A stretch of DNA of 64,000 nt, from assembly GCA_049647585.1 (NCBI GenBank), contig JBARXY010000012.1, forward strand, positions 1 through 64,000, written 5' to 3'. The stretch is from JAGQSZ01 sp049647585 (GTDB taxonomy: Bacteria; Actinomycetota; Acidimicrobiia; Acidimicrobiales; Microtrichaceae). The translations under genes were made by a program, and so were the position numbers. The notes under the pieces were generated by a model that made no database searches, had not been told where the DNA came from, and saw nothing but the letters and a program-made list of their open reading frames with translations. The first letter of the stretch is position 1. Each line of letters opens with the position of its first letter. This document shows, piece by piece, positions 43,996-53,043 of this stretch.

Positions 43996-44787
43996 GTGAC
44001 TGAAGAAGAACGGGAAGCCGAATGGTGGGTAGCGAGCGACGGAAAGTCGTACCCACCCGAGCAGCATCCTGATTACCAGGCGCCGACGCCACCCTCGCCA
44101 CCGCCGCCCCAGCCAGGGTCACAGCAACCGGGATTGCCTCCCGCCAATAGTGGGCCCGCAGTTGGTGCACCCGGACCTCGAGGCGGAGGATTCGGCGGCC
44201 CGCCACCTGGTGGGTCACCGGGCGGGGGATTCGGAGGCCCGCCCCCGGGCGGCGGGTTCGGCGCTCCCCCGGCAGGCGCTCCGGGCGGCGGGTTCGGAGG
44301 GCCGCCTCCGGCTGGATTCGGAGCACCGCCCATGTCATCGCCGCCAGCGACGAGCAACACCCTGGCGATCATCTCGTTCGTGGCGGGCCTCGCCGGCTTC
44401 TGTTTCTGGGGAATCGGCGGCCTGGTCGCAATCGTGCTCGGCCACATCGCGCTCAGCCAACTCAAGAAGTCGGACAGCCAACAGAGCGGCAGAGGTTTCG
44501 CCATTGCCGGTCTCTGCCTCGGCTACCTCCAGCTCGTCGCGGGAATTGCCTTGGTTGTCATCGTCTTCCTTGCTGGCGGAACCATCGTCGACGAAACGAC
44601 TGATGCCATCTGCCGTGCCGAGCATCGGACCGTCAAGACTGCCGCTGGGGCGGCTTACTCTTCCGGCGAGCCTGCTCAGAGCGTCCAAGATCTCGTGTCC
44701 TCCGGTTATCTCAGCAGCACGGACCTGTTGGGCAACTACGCCGTGAGCGGCCAGGACGTGACCCAGATCGATTGCCCGGCATCCTGA
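43996..44787 (+). CDS. DUF4190 membrane protein with Gly/Pro-rich N-terminus
   Basis: A 263-residue protein from a GTG start. It begins with EWWVASDGKSYPPEQHPDYQ, the same motif as the PASTA protein, then a Gly/Pro/Phe-rich stretch (GGGFGGPPPGG repeats), two TM helices of DUF4190 (LAIISFVAGLAGFCFWGIGG; FAIAGLCLGYLQLVAGIALVV), and an outer C-terminal domain of about 65 residues with two Cys. Function unknown. Confidence 0.82.
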   Translation: MTEEEREAEWWVASDGKSYPPEQHPDYQAPTPPSPPPPQPGSQQPGLPPANSGPAVGAPGPRGGGFGGPPPGGSPGGGFGGPPPGGGFGAPPAGAPGGGFGGPPPAGFGAPPMSSPPATSNTLAIISFVAGLAGFCFWGIGGLVAIVLGHIALSQLKKSDSQQSGRGFAIAGLCLGYLQLVAGIALVVIVFLAGGTIVDETTDAICRAEHRTVKTAAGAAYSSGEPAQSVQDLVSSGYLSSTDLLGNYAVSGQDVTQIDCPAS

Positions 44788-44807
44788 ATACGGGCGGTAC
44801 GACAAGA

Positions 44808-45656
44808 TCAGAGGTCGCGTCGACTGAACCAGCGGTTGGCCAACAGGCACCAACCGGCTGTGTAGACGATGGTCCAGAGGATGAGCGGCAGGCCGGGCTC
44901 GGCGCTACCGACCAAGGGAATCGAGTTCTCCGCGCTGGTGACCGCCACGTACGCGGGTGACTGCATGTAATAGGACCCGGCTCGCCACAACGCGTCGGAT
45001 GGCATGACGATGCTGACCGCGACGCCAATCCTCTGCAGGGACAAGTTCCCGAGCGCGACTCCTGCAATTTCCATGATGCCTGCGATCCAAGCAGCGCCGT
45101 AGAGGGCAACGACGACGACCCCGGCGGCGATCGAGGACAGTTTCACCGACAGAGCGGTGCCGAAAGCGACCAGTACGACGACTTCGACGGCTAGGAACAG
45201 AACTGCGCGAACCGGAGCGATTGCACCGTATCCCGCTACAACCTTTGCTATGAGAAGGATCGCTGCGGACATGACCACGATGTACCCAGCAGCGAGTGCG
45301 GCAAATGTGCCTGCCCGCTGCGCAAGCCACGAGGTCCGAGATAGAGGTCGGGCGAGAACCGCGTGCAGCCTGCCACTCTCAATCTCGGGTGCCACCGAGC
45401 CGCTCGCCAGCAGGATCGCCATGAACGCCGCGAGGAACTGCACGGCATACAGACCGAGAACGGTCATGATTGTCCCTGCGGCGTCGGTTGCAGTCACCGA
45501 CTCCGGATCGGTGGCCGCCTGACCGAAGCCGACAGTGAATCCGAGCCAGAACAACAGCAGGAACGCCACGCTGATCACGCCACCGACCAACAGGATCTTT
45601 CTGTTGGCGGCCTCACGGATTGTCAACCTGACAATGGTAAATCGGGTGCCGATCAC
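44808..45656 (-). CDS. ABC-2 type transporter permease
   Basis: A 282-residue protein with six TM helices; the start FTIVRLTIREAANRKILLVGG and the SGRLHAVLARPLSRTSWLAQR loop are typical of ABC-2 permeases. It is coupled to the ATPase gene by a GTGA overlap and forms an exporter with it. Substrate unknown. Confidence 0.88.
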   Translation of the reverse strand: MIGTRFTIVRLTIREAANRKILLVGGVISVAFLLLFWLGFTVGFGQAATDPESVTATDAAGTIMTVLGLYAVQFLAAFMAILLASGSVAPEIESGRLHAVLARPLSRTSWLAQRAGTFAALAAGYIVVMSAAILLIAKVVAGYGAIAPVRAVLFLAVEVVVLVAFGTALSVKLSSIAAGVVVVALYGAAWIAGIMEIAGVALGNLSLQRIGVAVSIVMPSDALWRAGSYYMQSPAYVAVTSAENSIPLVGSAEPGLPLILWTIVYTAGWCLLANRWFSRRDL

Positions 45657-46603
45657 AGGCCCTCGCCTTCCGAAGTGACTCCGATGAGGTCGACGAAAAC
45701 ATCTTCGAGGGATCGTTGCATGGGCACCAGCGCCTCTATCTGACAGCCGCGCGCCGCCAGCGCCGTCGCCAGCGCTGGCACGGCGTCTGCGTCGTCGAGT
45801 GCGACTAGGACGGTCTCGCCGTCACGCGCAGCAATTCGCCCGAAACCCTCCAACACTGCGACCGCATCGACGTCCATTTGACGCAGCGTCACCCGCACCT
45901 CGGCACCTCGAGCGAGGTCGGTCAGGGAACCGGAATGAACCACCGTCCCGTGGTGAAGGATGATGACGTGATCACAAACCTGTTCGACCTCGCCGAGCAG
46001 GTGGGAGTTGAGAAGCACAGCAGTGCCGCGGTCCCGGAGGGCTCTGATGATGTCGCGCACTTCGCGTCGACCGATCGGATCGAGAGCCGATGTCGGTTCA
46101 TCGAGGATCACCAGACTCGGTCGCCCCAGGATGGCTGTGCCCAGACCGAGTCTCTGCTGCATGCCCTTGGAGTAGCCGCCGACCCTGTCGTCACCGCGAC
46201 CCGCCAGCCCGACCAGTCGAAGTGCCTCGGACACCGCGTCATCGTGCTGATCCGTGGGCAGACCCAGAAGTCGGGCGTGGGATTTCAACACCTGCCGACC
46301 GTCGAGCCAGGCCGGATACTGGAACTGCTCCGGAAGGTAACCGAGCCGTCGACGAGCCTCCGGATCCCCCACCGGACGTCCGAGTACCCGGGCCTCACCT
46401 GCATCCAGGTGGACCATTCCAAGCAACGACTTGACCGTTGTGGTCTTCCCCGCACCATTCGGCCCGAGTAGTCCCACCACTTGGCCAGCGCCCACCTGAA
46501 GGTCGACACCGTTGAGGACGGACCTGCCCTTGTAGGTCTTGTGCAATCCGAGCGCAGAGACCGGAGCGTCGCCGGGTGATATCGGCTCGCTGTCTATGGT
46601 CAC
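45653..46603 (-). CDS. ABC transporter ATP-binding protein
   Basis: A 316-residue ATPase with GLLGPNGAGKTTT, the variant signature GGYSKGMQQRLGLG, Walker B LVILDEPTSALDP and NSHLLGEVEQ. The 70-residue C-terminal extension is that of drug/peptide exporters. GTG start overlaps the upstream anti-sigma-like stop. Confidence 0.92.
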   Translation of the reverse strand: MTIDSEPISPGDAPVSALGLHKTYKGRSVLNGVDLQVGAGQVVGLLGPNGAGKTTTVKSLLGMVHLDAGEARVLGRPVGDPEARRRLGYLPEQFQYPAWLDGRQVLKSHARLLGLPTDQHDDAVSEALRLVGLAGRGDDRVGGYSKGMQQRLGLGTAILGRPSLVILDEPTSALDPIGRREVRDIIRALRDRGTAVLLNSHLLGEVEQVCDHVIILHHGTVVHSGSLTDLARGAEVRVTLRQMDVDAVAVLEGFGRIAARDGETVLVALDDADAVPALATALAARGCQIEALVPMQRSLEDVFVDLIGVTSEGEGL

Positions 46604-47748
46604 GCTCCCCCAGCCACTTCGAGTGCACGACTGACGGGGATCCGCCCACCCACGACGGTGGCCCCATCGGGATCGTCACGCAGCACGATCGTACCCAAGC
46701 CGGAATCGTCCCCGAAGGCGATCGCCGGACGGTCATTTACCTCCACCTTCTTCCAACCCGGACCGTCTATCGGTATCGGTACCGGAATCGTGGACCGCCA
46801 GTCGTCAATGTCAGCCAGTTGGGAGCGCAGGTCCTCGGGCAACTCCTCACGGGACAGCAGGAACGAGCGGATCTCTTCGAGAGGGGCGCCCTCGGCGCGG
46901 ACCCGGAGCGTCCCACTCCGACCGACGACCATCAACGGCGGACCATCCTCGGGGCCATAGATCGCTCCGATCGCCCCAGGTGTGTCGACCACTAGGGACG
47001 CTCCGTCCAAGGCTGCCGGAACACCATTGTCCCCACTTGCCAGCACGATGTGCACCACGCCTGGCGCCATCGCCACGATGCGATCCGGCTTATCGGGCAA
47101 CGTGGGCGCTGTGATCCCAGCGATCGCTTCGGCCTCAGCAACGTTTGCTGCCACCGAAGGCTCCGACAGACCACTTGTATCCACTTCTCCGAGCGAGTCG
47201 AGCGCCCGGAGGCCTGCAAAGACAGATCCTTCGGACCAGCTTCCGAAGTCGACGCTCACCGCCTGCAGGCGTTCGCCGCGGAATGCATCCAACGTCGCCG
47301 CCACTGCCGTGCGCGTCTGGGGCGTCACGGCGACCACGACGACCACCAGGACCGCTGCTGCGGAAAGGAGCACCTTCCGGTTGAGTCCCACCTGACGTCG
47401 GGGCCGCGGTGCGGCTGCCGTCTTGGGCGGTTCGTTGGGCGCCTTGGCCCGCACGATCCGCAGCGCCGCCTCGACATCGATCGCGGTCTGGCCGGCGCGG
47501 GAGTCGGCCTGGTATGCCCGGAAGTCCGCATCGAGGTCGGTCTGACCGGTGTGGGAGTCGGCCTGGTAGGCCCGAGACTCGGCGTCGGCGTCGAGTGACT
47601 CGATGCGACGGCGTGCCAGACCGGCGTCCTGGGCAATCGATCGGATAAGCCCGGCACAGATCTCACAGTCGTCGAGGTGACGATCGAGCGCCGGGTCCGG
47701 GTGGTCCAGATGGGACCGGAGCATCGTTGAATCTGCACAATCAGTCAT
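46600..47748 (-). CDS. Zinc-finger anti-sigma-like membrane protein
   Basis: A 382-residue protein. An HxxxCxxC motif (RHLDDCEIC, about 24-32) marks a ZAS anti-sigma domain. An 18-residue repeat (RAYQADSxxGQTxxDxxx, twice) follows, then one TM helix (KVLLSAAAVLVVVVVAVTP) and a 230-residue outer domain. It follows the sigma gene with an ATGA overlap, as anti-sigma factors do, and should hold that sigma factor at the membrane. Confidence 0.85.
   Translation of the reverse strand: MTDCADSTMLRSHLDHPDPALDRHLDDCEICAGLIRSIAQDAGLARRRIESLDADAESRAYQADSHTGQTDLDADFRAYQADSRAGQTAIDVEAALRIVRAKAPNEPPKTAAAPRPRRQVGLNRKVLLSAAAVLVVVVVAVTPQTRTAVAATLDAFRGERLQAVSVDFGSWSEGSVFAGLRALDSLGEVDTSGLSEPSVAANVAEAEAIAGITAPTLPDKPDRIVAMAPGVVHIVLASGDNGVPAALDGASLVVDTPGAIGAIYGPEDGPPLMVVGRSGTLRVRAEGAPLEEIRSFLLSREELPEDLRSQLADIDDWRSTIPVPIPIDGPGWKKVEVNDRPAIAFGDDSGLGTIVLRDDPDGATVVGGRIPVSRALEVAGGA
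47471..47590. repeat. 54-bp tandem repeat inside the anti-sigma-like gene
   Basis: Two 54-bp units and a partial third encode the 18-residue RAYQADS repeat. The core GGGAGTCGGCCTGGTA recurs 54 bp apart. Confidence 0.85.
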
Positions 47749-48257
47749 CGAGACATCTCCTCATATGCACGTCGGAAAGCCCGCTCTCCCCGAGCAAGCA
47801 GGACCCCGACCGAACCCTCGGCGACGCCGATCGCGGTCGCAACCTCGCGGTAGCTGAGGCCGGAGTGGCGTAGCAGCAGGGCGGTCGCTTGTCGATCTGG
47901 TAGGACTGCGAGGCATCCTCGAACCCGCTCGCGTTCGTCGACTTCGATCACCGCGTCCTCGGTCTGGTCATGGATAGGGCGGACGTCCGTTCCGGCGACG
48001 ACCTGGGCTCTCACTTCGGCCCGGCGGCGGCTCCTGAGCCGGTTCAGCGCTCCGTTGGTCACCACGCGATTGAGCCACGCGGCTATGTCGTCCTCGACCC
48101 TTGTCTGCACCGGATCGTTGCGCAACGAAACGAATGCCTCCTGTGCGGCATCCTCCGCCTCGCTCGCATCCCCGAGCACCCTGCGGGCCAGACCGACCAG
48201 CCGTGGGTAGTGGCGGCGGAACACATCGGCGAACTCGTCCTCGTCAAGTGTTTCCAT
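47745..48257 (-). CDS. ECF-type RNA polymerase sigma factor
   Basis: A 170-residue factor with region 2 (FADVFRRHYPRLVGLARRVLGDASEAEDAAQEAFVSL) and region 4 (LPDRQATALLLRHSGLSYREVATAIGVAEGSV). Starting at ATG 48257; a GTG at 48305 would add 16 residues but has no ribosome site. It leads a coupled operon: sigma, anti-sigma, ABC ATPase, permease. It may autoregulate an envelope-stress or peptide-export response. Confidence 0.92.
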   Translation of the reverse strand: METLDEDEFADVFRRHYPRLVGLARRVLGDASEAEDAAQEAFVSLRNDPVQTRVEDDIAAWLNRVVTNGALNRLRSRRRAEVRAQVVAGTDVRPIHDQTEDAVIEVDERERVRGCLAVLPDRQATALLLRHSGLSYREVATAIGVAEGSVGVLLARGERAFRRAYEEMSR

Positions 48258-48424
48258 TACCTGTACAACACCGCCGACCTGCCGTTCCTGACATAAATAT
48301 TCCACAACGCATACTCAATGGCACTTGGGACGGCCGCCTGAGGCGCATCAAGAGGATCGCCGAGTCCATCGAGAAGCAGAAGCAACAACAACCGAAGAAG
48401 CGATGAGACCGTCCCGGCAAAGGC

Positions 48425-48829
48425 TCATGTTGCCGTTGTCTGATCACCGACCTCGGACCGCAGCGAGTCGGCCAGCTCCTCGACGGAAGCAAGCTGTTCA
48501 CGCAGACGTTGGCATCGTTCGTCAGCAAGCGCCGAGAACACGGCCAGCCGCTGAAGGAGCCGGCCGCGCTCGGCCCGGTTCGGCTCGGCTTGCAGTTGAT
48601 GTCGGGTGTCGAGGAGATCGCGGATCTGCTCGAGGGATAGATCGAGGGGCTTGAGCGACTTGACGAGTCGGAGTCGTTCAACGTCGTCCTCGGTGTAGAG
48701 CCGGAAGCCGCCGGCTGATCGACCCGATGGCGGGACCAGTGCGACCTCATCCCAGTGCCGGATTGTCCGGAGCGACAAACCGACGGTCTCAGCAACTTCG
48801 CCGATCTGGTGCATTCCGTCGATGGTCAT
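48425..48829 (-). CDS. MerR-family transcriptional regulator
   Basis: A 134-residue regulator with the N-terminal MerR helix-turn-helix (QIGEVAETVGLSLRTIRHWDEVALVPPSGRSAGGFRLYTEDDVERL) and a long coiled-coil helix. No metal-binding Cys pair, so an effector other than metal is likely. It lies 10 bp after the SulP gene and probably controls it. Confidence 0.92.
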   Translation of the reverse strand: MTIDGMHQIGEVAETVGLSLRTIRHWDEVALVPPSGRSAGGFRLYTEDDVERLRLVKSLKPLDLSLEQIRDLLDTRHQLQAEPNRAERGRLLQRLAVFSALADERCQRLREQLASVEELADSLRSEVGDQTTAT

Positions 48830-48839
48830 GAGTCCTCGA

Positions 48840-50339
48840 TCAGTGGGAGGGGTTGAGCGAGCCGGAGGTCCGGTCATGAAGCTCTGCACTGTGGTCGTTC
48901 AACCCGACCAATGTGGCATCGATGTCGTGGGCTGTGAACCTGGCTACGACGGCATCGAGGGCTGCGACTGCCGAGGTGTCCCAGACATGGGCGTCGCTCA
49001 GGTCGATCACAGCCGTATCGATGTCGTCGGCGTAGTCGAAAAGGTGGAGCAGTTCGTTCGTCGAGGCGAAGAACAGTTCGCCGGTGACGTAGTAGATGCG
49101 GTTGCGACCGTTGTCGGGGTCCAGCACGCTGGTGACATCGGTGACGTGGGCCACGCGTCGGGCGAAGAAGATCGCGGCGAGGACCACACCTCCGGCGACG
49201 CCGAGCGCGAGGTTGTGCGTCGCGACGACAATGGCCACCGTGACGACCATGACCGCCGTCTCGGTCCGCGGGGTCCGTCGCAGCTGTGCGGGTTTGACGC
49301 TGTTCCAGTCGAAGGTACCGACCGAGACGAGGATCATGACCGCGACAAGTGCTCCCATGGGTATGGCTGCCACCAGGTCACCGAAGGCCAAGATCCCGAT
49401 GATCAGGAACAATCCTGCGGACAACGTGGAAAGGCGGGTGCGACCGCCCGACTTCATGTTGATCATGGACTGGCCGATCATGGCGCAGCCGGCCATCCCG
49501 CCCAGAAAGCCGGTCGCTACGTTGGCGATGCCTTGGCCGCGCGATTCGCGGTCCTTGTCGGATCGGGTGTCCGTGATGTCATCCACCAGCTGGGCGGTGA
49601 GCAGCGATTCGAGCAGCCCCACGATGGAAAGCGTGAAGGCGTAGGGAAATATCACTCCGAGCGTTTCCAGGTTCATTGGAACATCGGGGAACCCGAAGCT
49701 TGGCAACGCGTCGGGCAGCGCTCCCATGTCGCCGACCGTGGGTACGGTGACGCCGAGCAGCGCTCCCCCGAAGCCGAGGACGACGATCGCCACCAGCGGC
49801 GCAGGCACTGCGGTCGTGAGCTTGGGAAGCCCGACCATGATGGCGATACCCAGGGCCACCATCACATAGACGCCGACGCCCTTGCCTATGAAGTGCTCGA
49901 GTTGGGCAAGGAAGATGAGGATGGCCAAAGCGTTGACGAAGCCGACCATGACGGTGCGAGGCACGAAGCGCATGAGCCGTCCCACCCCCAGCGCGCCCAG
50001 AATGAATTGCAGAATGCCGGCGAGGATGGTTGCGGCGAACAAGAACTCAACACCGTGATTCTTGACAAGTGACACGACGACCAGTGCCATAGCCCCCGTA
50101 GCCGCCGAGATCATCCCGGGTCGCCCTCCGGCGAAGGCGATGATCACCGCTATCGAGAACGAGGCGTAGAGACCTACTTTCGGATCGACCCCGGCGATGA
50201 TCGAGAACGAGATCGCCTCGGGGACCAACGCCAGACCGACCACCAAACCTGCGAGCAGATCCACGCGGACGTTGGAGAACCAGGTCTCGCGGATCCGCTG
50301 TAGCGGTGTGCGCGGTCCAGAGGAAACGTGGGAATACAA
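48840..50339 (-). CDS. SulP-family anion transporter with STAS domain
   Basis: A 499-residue transporter with about 11 TM helices (VDLLAGLVVGLALVPEAISFSIIAGVDPKVGLYASF near the start; GGMAGCAMIGQSMINMKSGGRTRLS) and a C-terminal STAS domain (ELFFASTNELLHLF; DLSDAHVWDTSAVAALDAV). Sulfate, bicarbonate or dicarboxylates are possible substrates. A TTG at 50339 with an AAGG site is the best start; a GTG at 50405 is possible. Confidence 0.9.
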   Translation of the reverse strand: MYSHVSSGPRTPLQRIRETWFSNVRVDLLAGLVVGLALVPEAISFSIIAGVDPKVGLYASFSIAVIIAFAGGRPGMISAATGAMALVVVSLVKNHGVEFLFAATILAGILQFILGALGVGRLMRFVPRTVMVGFVNALAILIFLAQLEHFIGKGVGVYVMVALGIAIMVGLPKLTTAVPAPLVAIVVLGFGGALLGVTVPTVGDMGALPDALPSFGFPDVPMNLETLGVIFPYAFTLSIVGLLESLLTAQLVDDITDTRSDKDRESRGQGIANVATGFLGGMAGCAMIGQSMINMKSGGRTRLSTLSAGLFLIIGILAFGDLVAAIPMGALVAVMILVSVGTFDWNSVKPAQLRRTPRTETAVMVVTVAIVVATHNLALGVAGGVVLAAIFFARRVAHVTDVTSVLDPDNGRNRIYYVTGELFFASTNELLHLFDYADDIDTAVIDLSDAHVWDTSAVAALDAVVARFTAHDIDATLVGLNDHSAELHDRTSGSLNPSH

Positions 50340-50552
50340 ATCAGAACCTTCATGGTGATGCCGCGCGTTACCACGACGGATGCAAGGGGGAACACGAGCG
50401 CACACACCCGATGGTCGGCCAGCGGCCGGGCTCTCGGAAGGCCTCGAATAGCGACGAGCACTCTACCCTCACGTAAGGGGAGAGTGTAAAAGGGGAACTT
50501 CTGCGCCGCTCCTCCATGACGGTTCATCCGTGGCTGCACCGAATGCACTGGA

Positions 50553-50957
50553 ATGCGCGCCTCAGTCGACCTTGGTGCATTTGTTTTGGCGAGGTGGAAT
50601 GATCGCGCGGTGGCTGTCGATGACTACTGCTACCTGACCACGACAGGTCGACGAAGCGGTCGTCCCCATCGCATCGAGATCTGGTACGCCCGCGACGGCG
50701 ACGTCCTCTATCTGCTCTCGGGCGGGGGCGGCAGATCGGACTGGGTGCGAAACCTGATAGCAGAGCCCTCGGTTCGGGTGGAGATTGGCGGTCTGATCCA
50801 CGACGCCCGCGCCAAGGTCATCGTTGGCGGCGACGAGGAGGAGCGAGCCCGGACTCTCGTGTTCGACAAGTACCAGGCCCGCTCTGGCGATGACTTGACC
50901 AACTGGAGACAGCGGGCAACGCCGATCGCGATCGACCTGACACCGGAAGGGGCCTGA
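50553..50957 (+). CDS. Deazaflavin(F420)-dependent nitroreductase-family protein
   Basis: A 134-residue Ddn-family split-barrel protein: YLTTTGRRSGRPHRIEIWY and LLSGGGGRSDWVRNLIAEPSVRVEIG are the cofactor-binding signatures. The second such gene in the window. No clear operon partner. Confidence 0.88.
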   Translation: MRASVDLGAFVLARWNDRAVAVDDYCYLTTTGRRSGRPHRIEIWYARDGDVLYLLSGGGGRSDWVRNLIAEPSVRVEIGGLIHDARAKVIVGGDEEERARTLVFDKYQARSGDDLTNWRQRATPIAIDLTPEGA

Positions 50958-51041
50958 ACGCGTCGAGAGGCGACACATCACTAACAAAATCTACCTGCTA
51001 CACCATTAGAGCTAGTACCAGCACAAACCAGGGAAACCCCG

Positions 51042-51262
51042 ATGGCCTGCGCGGCGGGAGGCACGACAGTTGCTTGCGACGGCCGAGTCCTATGCCGAAC
51101 GCCTGCTCGACTACCGCTTGATTGATGGTCTGGCCGATGACGACGCGCTGTTCGCCCTCACTGAACCGGCGGCGACACAGGACGTCAGGTGGGAGCCCGA
51201 CGCCGCGCGTTTCCTCCTCGACGAGTCGGGTGGCTACCCCTACTTCCTCAAGGCCGTCGACG
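51042..51262 (+). pseudogene. Fragment of an AAA-type ATPase
   Basis: About 70 codons read as an internal piece of the actinobacterial AAA ATP-binding proteins: AESYAERLLDYRLIDGL, LTEPAATQDVRWEPDAARFLLD, SGGYPYFLKAV. The P-loop part upstream and everything downstream are missing; the frame runs straight into the end of the sigma factor gene. The preceding 70 bp are AT-rich by local standards. Deletion remnant. Confidence 0.55.
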
Positions 51263-52510
51263 TTCGAGGAAGTCGCGTTCGATCGGGTTGTCGCTCAGTT
51301 CGATCGCCCGGTTGTACGCGTCCCGGGCGTCCTGCACACGACCGGCACGTGCGAGGAGGTCGGCCCGAGCGGCGTGATACGGCTGATAATCGGTGAAACC
51401 GTGAGGATCCAAAGCCTCCAAGGCCTCCAGGCCCGCTGTCGCACCATTGAGCTCAGCTACGGCGACGGCCCGATTCAATGCAACGACGGAGTTGGGACGA
51501 ATGGCCAGGAGATGGTCGTAGAGGTCCGTGATCTGGGACCAATCGGTGTCCTCGGCTCTGTGCGCATCGGCGTGCACCGCGGCGATTGCGGCCTGGATCT
51601 GAAACGGTCCGGGATTGTTGCGTCGCAAACAGGTGCGCACCAGATCCTGGCCCTCGGCGATACGGTCCGAATCCCACAGCGTCCGGTCCTGGTCGGCCAA
51701 ACGGACCAAGGAACCGTCGGTGGCCGTTCGAGCGGGTCGGCGGGCTTCGGACAGAATCATCAGGGCCAACAGTCCTACCGCCTCGGCTTCGTCGGGCATG
51801 AGCTCGGTGAGCACCCGACCCAAGCGAATCGCCTCGCTCGACAGGTCGACTCGAAAAAGCGACGAGCCCGAGGTGGCGGTGTGACCCTCGGTGTAGATCA
51901 GGTACACCGCGGCCAGCACCGAGTTCAGCCGGTCCGGCAGTTCGGCGTCACGGGGCACGCGGTACGAAGCGTGGTTGTCCCGCAGCTTTCGTTTCGCTCT
52001 GACGAGCCGCTGGGCCATCGTCGCCTCCGGTACCAGGAATGCGCTGGCGATCTCGGACGTCTCGAGGCCCCCGAGGAGCCGCAGCGTCAGCGCCACCTGG
52101 GCATCGGCGGACAAGGCCGGGTGACAGCAGAGGAACATCAGTCGCAACTGGTCATCTGCGACGGCTTCGACCAACTCGTCCAATTCGTGTGAACTCTCGG
52201 ATTGGGGTCCGAAATGCGGGTCGTCGTCCATGTCGTCACTCTGCATTCGGTGTGCCGCAATGTGACGCTCATCGCGTGTGACCTCGCGACGAAGCCGGTC
52301 GATGGCACGGTTGCGGGCAGTAACGGTGATCCAGCCGCCGGGATTGGGCGGAACGCCGTTCTTCGGCCACTGCGCCGCTGCGATGGCGAATGCCTCGGCA
52401 ACCGCGTCCTCGGCAAGGTCGATGTCGCCGAGGACGCGGATCAGAGTGGCAGTGCAACGGCCGACTTCGCGGCGGTAGATCTCTGCGAGCCGCTCGGCTT
52501 CGTCAGCCAT
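51248..52510 (-). CDS. ECF sigma factor with C-terminal TPR-like domain (ECF42 type)
   Basis: A 420-residue factor: region 2 (YRREVGRCTATLIRVLGDIDLAEDAVAEAF; NPGGWITVTARNRAIDRLRR), region 4 (LRLLGGLETSEIASAFLVPEATMAQRLVRAKRKL), then about 230 residues of helical repeats ending in ALNRAVAVAEL and NPIERDFLERR. This fusion and the upstream YCII-family gene, overlapping by 8 bp, are the standard ECF42 arrangement. The normal C-terminus is intact even though the ATPase scrap abuts it. Confidence 0.92.
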   Translation of the reverse strand: MADEAERLAEIYRREVGRCTATLIRVLGDIDLAEDAVAEAFAIAAAQWPKNGVPPNPGGWITVTARNRAIDRLRREVTRDERHIAAHRMQSDDMDDDPHFGPQSESSHELDELVEAVADDQLRLMFLCCHPALSADAQVALTLRLLGGLETSEIASAFLVPEATMAQRLVRAKRKLRDNHASYRVPRDAELPDRLNSVLAAVYLIYTEGHTATSGSSLFRVDLSSEAIRLGRVLTELMPDEAEAVGLLALMILSEARRPARTATDGSLVRLADQDRTLWDSDRIAEGQDLVRTCLRRNNPGPFQIQAAIAAVHADAHRAEDTDWSQITDLYDHLLAIRPNSVVALNRAVAVAELNGATAGLEALEALDPHGFTDYQPYHAARADLLARAGRVQDARDAYNRAIELSDNPIERDFLERRRP

Positions 52511-52856
52511 CCTGCATTGGGCGGAGTTCCACTGGGCCTTCGCAAGCAGTAGCGCACTTGCCTGCCCATTCGAGGGCTGCGTCCAGATCGGCGACCTCGA
52601 TCACCCAGAAGCCGCCCATCTGTTCCTTGGTCTCGGCATATGGGCCATCGGTCATCGACACTCCGCCATCCGTGGCGCGGAGCACCGTGGCGGTGGACTG
52701 TGGTTGGAGGCCGGCACCAAAGACCCAGGCACCGGTGTTCTGCATCTCTTCGTTGACGGCGCCGACCTGCTTGCCCAGGCGTTGAATGTCGGGGTCGGAC
52801 CAGTCGTTCTCGGCGTAGTCGTCGTCGTGCCAAACGGAGATCAGGTACTGGGGCAT
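52503..52856 (-). CDS. YCII-related (DGPF) protein, ECF42 partner
   Basis: A 117-residue protein of the YCII/DGPF family: MPQYLISVWHDDDY start, TDGPYAETKEQMGGFWVIEVADLDAALEWA motif, and a closing VELRPM. Members occur upstream of ECF42 sigma factors; their role is unclear. GGAGA ribosome site 8 bp before the ATG. Confidence 0.9.
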   Translation of the reverse strand: MPQYLISVWHDDDYAENDWSDPDIQRLGKQVGAVNEEMQNTGAWVFGAGLQPQSTATVLRATDGGVSMTDGPYAETKEQMGGFWVIEVADLDAALEWAGKCATACEGPVELRPMQDG

Positions 52857-53043
52857 TTTGTCATTCTCCTTCAGAACCGAAAACGAATTCGGTGGTTTCT
52901 CGGGTGTGATCAAGTTTTTCTGCAAGAGCCGCAATGAGCGGCTCACCATCTCTACGAACGAGATCCGCCCGATCGACACCGCCATCAAGAAACTTCTACC
53001 TCACCCGACTCGCTTCGTCGCACCTAGTGCTACAGTTGTTGAC

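Noticed and set aside
44150..44746. Long plus-strand frame inside the DUF4190 gene
   Set aside because: It is a shifted reading of the Gly/Pro-rich region and TM helices, Arg/Ser-biased.
48248..48406. Lys/Gln-rich small frame ending in EKQKQQQPKKR
   Set aside because: The only start lies inside the sigma-factor gene on the other strand and no ribosome site is present, though the basic tail is curious.
50977..51030. tRNA-like D-arm (AGCTCTAATGGTGTAGC on the minus strand)
   Set aside because: No matching acceptor or T arm can be formed; probably chance or an old tRNA scrap.
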